A DNA stretch of 64,000 bases from Saccharothrix luteola. Lineage in GTDB: Bacteria; Actinomycetota; Actinomycetes; Mycobacteriales; Pseudonocardiaceae. Below are positions 58,821-64,000 of the stretch, piece by piece. A program made the translations under genes and the position numbers. Position 1 is the stretch's first letter. Each line of letters starts with the position of its first letter. The DNA lies in assembly GCF_020859565.1 (NCBI RefSeq), contig NZ_JAJHUO010000013.1, positions 1 through 64,000 of the forward strand, given 5' to 3'. Under the pieces are notes generated by a model. It saw nothing but the letters and a program-made list of their open reading frames with translations. It had not been told where the DNA came from and made no database searches.

Positions 58821-61559
58821 TCACATCACCGACATGGGCGCCGCTGTCGGCGTAACCGCCTGTCGACGCCCGGACGGCGTGCCGTCCGTGACCGCGCCGG
58901 TGACCGACGCGGTGGAGGAGAACAGTGCGAGGTTCAGGAGGATCCGCTCCACCGGCTCGACCTCGGTGTCGGCCACCGTCGGCACGGTCAGCAGCGCGCT
59001 CAGCCCACCGCGCGGGATGCCGGCGATCGGCTGCACGCGGGTGCTCGACAACGGCCGCGAGGGGAGCGGCTCCTCGAAGGAGACGTTGCGGCGGAACCAC
59101 AGTTCGTCGACGTCCGTGGTGGACAGCTCGACCCCCTCGGGGACAGCGGGCCGACCCGTGACCACGATTATCCGGTCGGCCGGCGCGGACAGCGTCACCT
59201 GCCAAGCCAGGGTGCCGCCCTCGGCGACCACGTCCGTGACCGGGGTGGCGGTGAAGGTCGGCTCCGGGTCGTCGTTCGACACGGTCAGGCGGTCCGCGTA
59301 GCGGCCCACGACCGCGCCTCGCACCGCTTTGACCAGCACCGTGCGCCTCGCGTCGAGGTTCCAGCGGGTGTTGCCGGTGACCTGCACCGGTACCTCGAGC
59401 TCGCGCCGGCCCGGCTCGACCTCCACCACCCGCTCGGTGTAGGCGTTGTCGCCCTCGTTCTGGACGAACACCCGCACCGCGCCCGCGCCGCTCCCGGTGA
59501 CCGAGACCGGGAACCGGACGATCTGCACGCCCGAGTCGCGCTCCTGGACGGTCAGCGCGCCCACGTCGACGCGCGGCAGCGCCACCGGCCGCGGGTCGGG
59601 CAGACCGGGGGCGTACCCGTGGGCGTCGACGAGCCACGCCTGCCCGGAACCGCCGTGCGGGACGAGCTCCAGCTCGGCGACGCGGCGCAGGTCGATCCCC
59701 CGCGCCGGCAGCGGCACCCGGACCTCCTGCGCCCAGCGGGCGGAGATCCGCGTGGTGGCGGGGAGCCCGTCCAGCGCCACCGACCCCAGCTCCGCGCGGC
59801 GTCCGGCCGCGTCGGTGAGGGCCACGTCGAAGCGGGTGGTCGCGCTGTTCGGCGGCACGATCAGCCTCAGCGCCAGCTGCCGCGACCCCGCCAGGGACAC
59901 CGGCGCGCCGGGACGCGCGGTCGAAGCCTGCCCGTCGGCGGTCCACCCCAGCGCCACGGCGAACCGGCCGGACTCGGGCACGATTCGGTTGAACCGCGCG
60001 AAGTGCGGCGACGGGCGGGTCTCGACCGGGTCGACGCACGCCGTGGCCGGGTCCGCCGAGACCTGCGCGCACACCCGCGCCGAGTCGCCCGCCGAGGTCG
60101 CCGCGTCGGGCACGACGAACGGGGTGCGGGCGCCGCCGACGGCGTGGGCGAGCACGCGCGCCGGATCGGCCGACGGAGCGCGCACGCCCGAACCGTCCAG
60201 CAGCGGCAGCACCCGACGGTCGCGCGCGACGAACAGGCGCGCCGCCGCGGCGATGTAGGTCGCGGCGGCGGTCTGCTGCTGCTCCGGAGTGAGCCGGGTG
60301 GCCGTGCCCGGCGAGCACACCGGGTCCTCGGGCGGAGAGCGGAAGTCGTCCTGGGCCGGGGCCTCCGCCTGGCCGGGCGTCCACTCGGTGTTGAAGTAGT
60401 TGTGGTTGGCGCCGACGAAGTACAGCGCGCTGTGCAGCGCGGCCCCCCGGCTCACGCCGCGGGTGGCGTCCACGAACAGCTGACCCTGGAGGTCGGACAC
60501 GTCGCCGTCGCAGCCGGGCAGGATCGTCACCGACGGCACGTCCGGCGCCGGGTTGTGCGCGAAGACCGTCGGGCCGATCAGCAGTTGGCCCTTGATCGTC
60601 CAGCGCACCGGGCCGTCGTGGCCGCTGCCAGGGGCCGGCGGGGAGAGGCTGTCGACCGCGGTTCGGTTGACGCCCTCACCGCCGCGGGAGTGCCCGACCA
60701 GGACCACCTCGTCGAGGTCGGCGACCGGCGCGGCGCGGACCACCTCGGGCGCGGAGGCACGCCCGGCGCCCGCCCAGTCCGCCCACCGCGCCAGGTGCGC
60801 GCGCACCAGCGCGGACCGCGCGCCCGCGCCTTGTTCCAGGTCCAGGTCCTCGTGGGCGTTGACCGCGTTGGCCGACACGGACACCGTCACGTAGCCCTGC
60901 GAGGCCAGCAGCCGCTGCGCCTGGAGGTAGCCCCGGTGGCTCGGCACGGGCTTGGTGGGTGCCGGGCAGGGCCACGCCAGCACCATCTCGGCGCCGTCGT
61001 AGCAGGTGATGTGCCTGCCGTGCAGGAACAGCGCCAGCGGACGGCGGCCCGGCGCGTCGACCGGCGCGACGACCACGGCCTCCATCTCCAGCGGCACCGC
61101 GTAGCCGGGCATGGCGATCGGGTCCAGCCGGTACTCCCCGGTGGACGTGGCGAACGGACCAGGCCTGCCGGGATCGACGTCCCCCGCGGGCAGGAGCGCG
61201 GGCGTCGCCGCGACCGCCACGGTCGACGGGGGAGTGGGCTCCTCGACGTCCAGACGCGTGCCCGATACCCGCACCTGGAGCGCGTCGACGTCCTCGACGT
61301 CCGCCGCGTCCAAGGTGAAGGTGCGCAGGTCCGCGGACGGTCGCGGCAGCCCGAGCAGCCGGTCGCCGTCCCAGAACTCGACCGCCGCGCCACCCGGCGG
61401 TATCGGGGAGGTCGCCGTCCACGCCAGCCCGGTGCCGGTGATCGCCCACCCGGGTCGCGGTGGCGAGTCGGGCGCTTGTCGGGCCTGGGCCGTCGCCGTG
61501 ACGGGTGCGGCGAGGGCCGCCACCACCAAGGCCGGCAACAGCAGTTTCACCAAGCGCAT
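58821..61559 (-). CDS. Secreted alpha/beta-hydrolase with C-terminal beta-sandwich
   Basis: A 912-residue exported protein. Sec signal VKLLLPALVVAALAAPVTATA. The alpha/beta-hydrolase core contains PLALFLHGRHITCYDG and the nucleophile elbow GHSRGG (Ser291), and a helical/beta-rich region to about residue 650. The last part (about residues 690-890) has the Calx-beta-like pattern (RVFVQNEGDNAYTERVVEVEPGRRELEVPVQV... TLSAPADRIIVVTGRP). Activity is probably that of an esterase or lipase; the substrate is unknown. The ATG at 61559 opens directly into the signal peptide. Confidence 0.82.
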   Translation of the reverse strand: MRLVKLLLPALVVAALAAPVTATAQARQAPDSPPRPGWAITGTGLAWTATSPIPPGGAAVEFWDGDRLLGLPRPSADLRTFTLDAADVEDVDALQVRVSGTRLDVEEPTPPSTVAVAATPALLPAGDVDPGRPGPFATSTGEYRLDPIAMPGYAVPLEMEAVVVAPVDAPGRRPLALFLHGRHITCYDGAEMVLAWPCPAPTKPVPSHRGYLQAQRLLASQGYVTVSVSANAVNAHEDLDLEQGAGARSALVRAHLARWADWAGAGRASAPEVVRAAPVADLDEVVLVGHSRGGEGVNRTAVDSLSPPAPGSGHDGPVRWTIKGQLLIGPTVFAHNPAPDVPSVTILPGCDGDVSDLQGQLFVDATRGVSRGAALHSALYFVGANHNYFNTEWTPGQAEAPAQDDFRSPPEDPVCSPGTATRLTPEQQQTAAATYIAAAARLFVARDRRVLPLLDGSGVRAPSADPARVLAHAVGGARTPFVVPDAATSAGDSARVCAQVSADPATACVDPVETRPSPHFARFNRIVPESGRFAVALGWTADGQASTARPGAPVSLAGSRQLALRLIVPPNSATTRFDVALTDAAGRRAELGSVALDGLPATTRISARWAQEVRVPLPARGIDLRRVAELELVPHGGSGQAWLVDAHGYAPGLPDPRPVALPRVDVGALTVQERDSGVQIVRFPVSVTGSGAGAVRVFVQNEGDNAYTERVVEVEPGRRELEVPVQVTGNTRWNLDARRTVLVKAVRGAVVGRYADRLTVSNDDPEPTFTATPVTDVVAEGGTLAWQVTLSAPADRIIVVTGRPAVPEGVELSTTDVDELWFRRNVSFEEPLPSRPLSSTRVQPIAGIPRGGLSALLTVPTVADTEVEPVERILLNLALFSSTASVTGAVTDGTPSGRRQAVTPTAAPMSVM

Positions 61560-61879
61560 GTGGCCCCCTCCGAACGACCGGTAGTCGATCAGTCCTAGCA
61601 GCGCCGGGCACCGTGCCACAAGCATTGTCGAAATACTTTCGCGTTATTGGCCGCAACACTTCCCGAAAGTCTCTCCGGTGTGCCGTACAGTCCAACGGCC
61701 GGCGCCATTCGGCACTGTTCCTTCCTCCTTTCGGAGAATCGCCGATATGAATCGCACCGCGACCTTCTCGATTGCCGGTGGCCGGACCGGGCAACAACTG
61801 TGCCCCCGCGTTGCCCTCACGTCCCCTCTCGCGTTCGGCGGCGTCAACGACGCTGGACGGTGTCGTCTGGAGGAAGGAA
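61560..61879. other. Divergent intergenic region with CGAAA-type sequences
   Basis: 320 bp between the esterase and the Stv-domain gene. It holds CGAAATACTTTCG (61629-61641), an imperfect dyad near the esterase start, and CGAAAG at 61664-61669, echoing the xylanase-upstream palindrome. No convincing gene: short open frames here have no family features. Confidence 0.5.
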
Positions 61880-62612
61880 GTGGTCGTGCGCAAGTCGGCA
61901 CCACACCGGGACGAGGCGGAGGACGAGGCCGCCCACCGGCATCACGCCCTCGCGTCGCCGCACCAACACCAGCACCCGGAGCACGAGCGGGTGCTCGACC
62001 TGCAACGGCGGATCGGCAACCGCGCCGTGGCCGGGATGCTCACGCCGGTGCAGCGTGCGAGCCGGGACCCCGGGAAGTCCGTGATGGACTGGGACGACGA
62101 AATGGAACTGGAGGCGCAGTACGGCGTCGTGGTCAGCGGGCACGGCAGGTTCAACGAGAACCACCTGGCCGCCGAGCGGCGCAAGAAGTCCCCGACGTTC
62201 CAGGTGCCGCAGGGCATGACGGTGATCATGTACGCGCCGCCCGGCGCCTCCATGGACGACCGCGTGGGCCACCGGATCGAGAACGGGAACCCGCCGCGGG
62301 TCGACGAGTTGGGGCTGTTGGACGAGAAGTCGAAGGTGATCCCCATGCCCGCCGGGTACCCGTGGACCTTCACCGGGGGGGCAGCAGGTGATCGACTACA
62401 CCGTCTCGCCGCCGGACGGGCTGAGGATCGAGGGGTTCTCGATCACCGTCGACCGGCCGACCCCGCTGCGCACGCTGGTCGAACAGGCGGCGGTCGACGG
62501 GCACGCCAAGGTCCACTACGCGTGTTGCAGCGCCGGATGGTCCGACAACGCCGAGTTCAAGTCCCTGTTCACCCACATCGGTCACTACGTGCGCCTGAAG
62601 GATCCCGCTTGA
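61880..62612 (+). pseudogene. Stv adhesin-domain protein with LQRxxGN motif, G7 frameshift
   Basis: A putative secreted cargo protein of 243 residues if one base is removed. The N-terminal part has LDLQRRIGNRAVAGMLTPVQR, the LQRxxGNxAVxxLLxxxQR signature found in actinobacterial eCIS/DUF4157-associated effectors. The rest matches the putative adhesin Stv domain: VSGHGRFNENHLAAERRKKSP, PPGASMDDRVGHRIENGNPP, IDYTVSPPDGL and VHYACCSAGWSDN. The frame breaks at a run of seven G (62375-62381); six G would restore it. GTG start behind GGAGGAAGG. Phase variation, pseudogenisation or base-calling error are all possible. Confidence 0.75.
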
Positions 62613-62654
62613 CCGCTTGTTGCCACGGCCCGACAGGTCGGCGGACCGGTCTCC

Positions 62655-62957
62655 ATGCTGGACGCCATGCCCATCCCGCGACAGCTCGCGGACCTCGCCG
62701 CGACCGCCTGCTCACCCGACGGCCTCGTCCGAGTCACCGCCGGCGCGCTCGGCGACCTGCGTGAGCTCCACCTCGACCCGCGCCACCACCGCACCCAGGA
62801 CGCCGACGCGCTGGGCGGCACCATCCTGGCCACCGTGCGGGCCGCCGCCGACAACGCCGCGCGGACCTCCGACGGCACTGCGCCGCCGGACGCCGTGGAC
62901 CTGCTGTTCGACCCCGTGCTGCGGGCGTTCGACGACCAGCGGCCGGTGGCACCGTGA
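62655..62957 (+). CDS. YbaB/EbfC-family-like small protein
   Basis: A 100-residue protein with a YbaB/EbfC-like layout (TACSPDGLVRVTAGALGDLRELHLDPRHH, ILATVRAAADNAART). In actinobacteria such proteins accompany type VII secretion/toxin loci as nucleoid-like partners. ATG 62655 is used; ATG 62667 (MPIPRQLAD) is an alternative. Its stop overlaps the next gene start (GTGA). Confidence 0.75.
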   Translation: MLDAMPIPRQLADLAATACSPDGLVRVTAGALGDLRELHLDPRHHRTQDADALGGTILATVRAAADNAARTSDGTAPPDAVDLLFDPVLRAFDDQRPVAP

Positions 62958-63268
62958 CCAGCCCTCCGCCGACCATCGGTGACGGTCTCGACCTCCAGGC
63001 GTGGCGGCGCACCCTGCTGGCCCTGCGCGAGCACGTCCGCACCACCACCGCCACCGCCCACTCCGACGACGGCCTGGTCACCGCGACCGCGGGCGGCCTC
63101 GGCCAGCTCCTCGACCTGCGGCTGCACCCCCGCGTCCACCGGACCACCGACTCCCGCCTGCTCGCCGCCCGCATCACGGAGACCGCGCGCGCCGCGGCCG
63201 ACCAGGCCCGCGCCCACGTCGCCGCCCGGCTCGACGCGCTCCTCGCCGAGCGGGAGCCGCGACCATGA
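62954..63268 (+). CDS. YbaB/EbfC-family-like small protein
   Basis: A 104-residue paralogue-like neighbour of the preceding gene (HSDDGLVTATAGGLGQLLDLRLHPRVHRTTDSRLLAARITETARAAADQARAHV). The two genes form a tandem YbaB/EbfC-like pair. The GTG start and the ATGA overlap with the next gene make one translation-coupled unit. Confidence 0.75.
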   Translation: MTSPPPTIGDGLDLQAWRRTLLALREHVRTTTATAHSDDGLVTATAGGLGQLLDLRLHPRVHRTTDSRLLAARITETARAAADQARAHVAARLDALLAEREPRP

Positions 63269-63585
63269 CCCGATCGGACGTCCACTTCGACGAGTCACTC
63301 GTGGGCCCCGCGCTCGACACCCTCGACGTCCAGCTGGCGGAGCTGGACAACGCCTGGTACGGCGCACCCGCCGCCATCCGGGCGGGCGAGAGCGGCTTCG
63401 GTCCGCCCGACCTGCTCAACCAGGCGTTCCACCCCGGCTACGCGCCGCGGGCCGAACGGCTGCGCCCCGAAGCCGAACGGCGGCTGACCCAGTACCGCGA
63501 CCTCATCGCCGCCGGCCGTGACAGCGTCGAGATCTACCGCCGCGGTGACCACAACGGCGCCCTCGTCTTCACCGAGATCAACTAG
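63265..63585 (+). CDS. Small acidic protein, unknown, in effector locus
   Basis: A 106-residue helical, acidic protein (VHFDESLVGPALDTLDVQLAELDNAW, SGFGPPDLLNQAFHPGYAPRAERLRPEAERRL). Not recognised. The NAW-containing helix and its position between YbaB-like genes and an effector gene fit a type VII secretion partner or immunity-related protein. Overlaps the upstream gene by four bases. Confidence 0.65.
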   Translation: MTRSDVHFDESLVGPALDTLDVQLAELDNAWYGAPAAIRAGESGFGPPDLLNQAFHPGYAPRAERLRPEAERRLTQYRDLIAAGRDSVEIYRRGDHNGALVFTEIN

Positions 63586-63593
63586 CCGGCGCC

Positions 63594-64000
63594 ATGGCGA
63601 TCCCCGAACCCGAGGCCCCGCTGTGGCCGGCCGTCAAACCCCTCACCGCCGGGTGGCCGGTCACCGACGAGCTGCTCGTGCACGACCTCGCCACCGCCTG
63701 GGCCAACCCCGGCGCCGTCTTCGAGCGCGAAGGCCAACGGCCACCCGACCAACGCCTGGTCGACGGCTGGGACGACGGCACCGGCGAGGACTACCGCGGC
63801 AAGGTCGCCAAGCTCCGCGATCTCACCTCCGGCAACGGAGCGGAGATGAACCACCTGGCCTGGCTCGCCCGGCGCTACGCCGAGGACGTCGCCCACACCA
63901 AGGACCAGATCCGCCTGGTCATCGACTCCAACAACGGGCAGTACGAGGAACTGAACGGCTTCCTGGGCCTCTACCCCGACACGACGGCCAGGAAGACCTT
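63594..64000 (+). CDS. WXG100-like effector/toxin, N-terminal part (truncated by window end)
   Basis: At least 135 residues, open at the window end. The visible part (PLWPAVKPLTAGWPVTDELLVHDLATAWANPGAVFE, DGWDDGTGEDYRGKVAKLRDL, MNHLAWLARRYAEDVAHTKDQIRLVIDSNN) resembles the WXG100-like N-terminus of actinobacterial type VII polymorphic toxins (CpnT-like). The toxin domain would lie beyond the window. It starts 9 bp after the preceding stop, so it belongs to the same transcription unit. Confidence 0.65.
   Translation, partial: MAIPEPEAPLWPAVKPLTAGWPVTDELLVHDLATAWANPGAVFEREGQRPPDQRLVDGWDDGTGEDYRGKVAKLRDLTSGNGAEMNHLAWLARRYAEDVAHTKDQIRLVIDSNNGQYEELNGFLGLYPDTTARKT

Noticed and set aside
58470-61598. 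1042-residue plus-strand frame
   Set aside because: Antisense of the secreted hydrolase; low-complexity residues only.
61678-61880. Start at ATG 61747 (MNRTATFSIAGG)
   Set aside because: Frame runs out of register with the Stv protein and has no family match; GTG 61880 has a GGAGGAAGG site.

Overview
The window is high-GC actinobacterial DNA with GTG starts, ATGA, GTGA and TGATG gene overlaps, F420-dependent enzymes, an AfsR/SARP regulator, a DinB-like protein of the mycothiol-linked type and many Tat- or Sec-exported polysaccharide enzymes. Gene style and family mix suggest a soil filamentous actinomycete of the Pseudonocardiales (Saccharothrix/Lentzea/Actinosynnema type). That placement is inference from gene content; no rRNA is present.

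Region 1 (1-14.5 kb) is mostly housekeeping and accessory metabolism: a decayed MFS transporter, a GNAT acetyltransferase, a GH13 alpha-glucosidase, a frameshifted aminoglycoside phosphotransferase-like kinase, a divergent MmyB-type regulator/SDR pair, an orphan RarA C-terminal-like protein, a DinB-like protein, argS, a truncated family 2 encapsulin shell gene, a quinone-oxidoreductase-like enzyme, and a complete molybdate operon (Mop-HTH regulator, modA, modB, modC) joined by start/stop overlaps.

Region 2 (14.7-24.8 kb) holds a small membrane protein, an NAD-epimerase, the melC1-melC2 tyrosinase pair, a membrane metallophosphoesterase, and two membrane-bound cyclic-di-GMP-type proteins (GGDEF-EAL and GGDEF plus degenerate HD-GYP). 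Between the two lie a TenA-like gene and a cluster of short inverted repeats.

Region 3 (25-43 kb) has a secreted GH87-like beta-helix glucanase with two F5/8C domains, a phytase-like esterase, a MarR/WrbA/serine hydrolase quinone-stress cluster, an XRE/MFS pair, and a tightly overlapped four-gene operon: periplasmic-type binding protein, TelA, binding protein-VWA lipoprotein, XpaC-like membrane protein. This operon is the best candidate for a poorly described system. After it come a SARP-NB-ARC-TPR regulator running into tandem repeats, and an oxidoreductase pair behind three 11-bp direct repeats of SARP type.

Region 4 (43-53 kb) is a plant-polymer degradation island: GH10 xylanase, GDSL esterase, an AA10 lytic polysaccharide monooxygenase behind a perfect CebR-type palindrome, a secreted DDTY-repeat protein, and four tandem PL1 pectate lyases behind two identical CACATATGTG palindromes. 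A G/C homopolymer tract flanked by a 39-nt duplication after the monooxygenase looks like an assembly error.

Region 5 (53-64 kb) contains tRNA-Arg(ACG), an F420 LLM oxidoreductase, a DUF4291 pseudogene, a large secreted subtilase, a secreted alpha/beta hydrolase, and at the right edge a secretion/toxin-type cluster: an Stv-domain protein with an LQRxxGN cargo-like motif and a G7 frameshift, two YbaB/EbfC-like proteins, a small acidic protein and the N-terminus of a WXG100-like effector. No transposase, CRISPR array or phage gene was seen.
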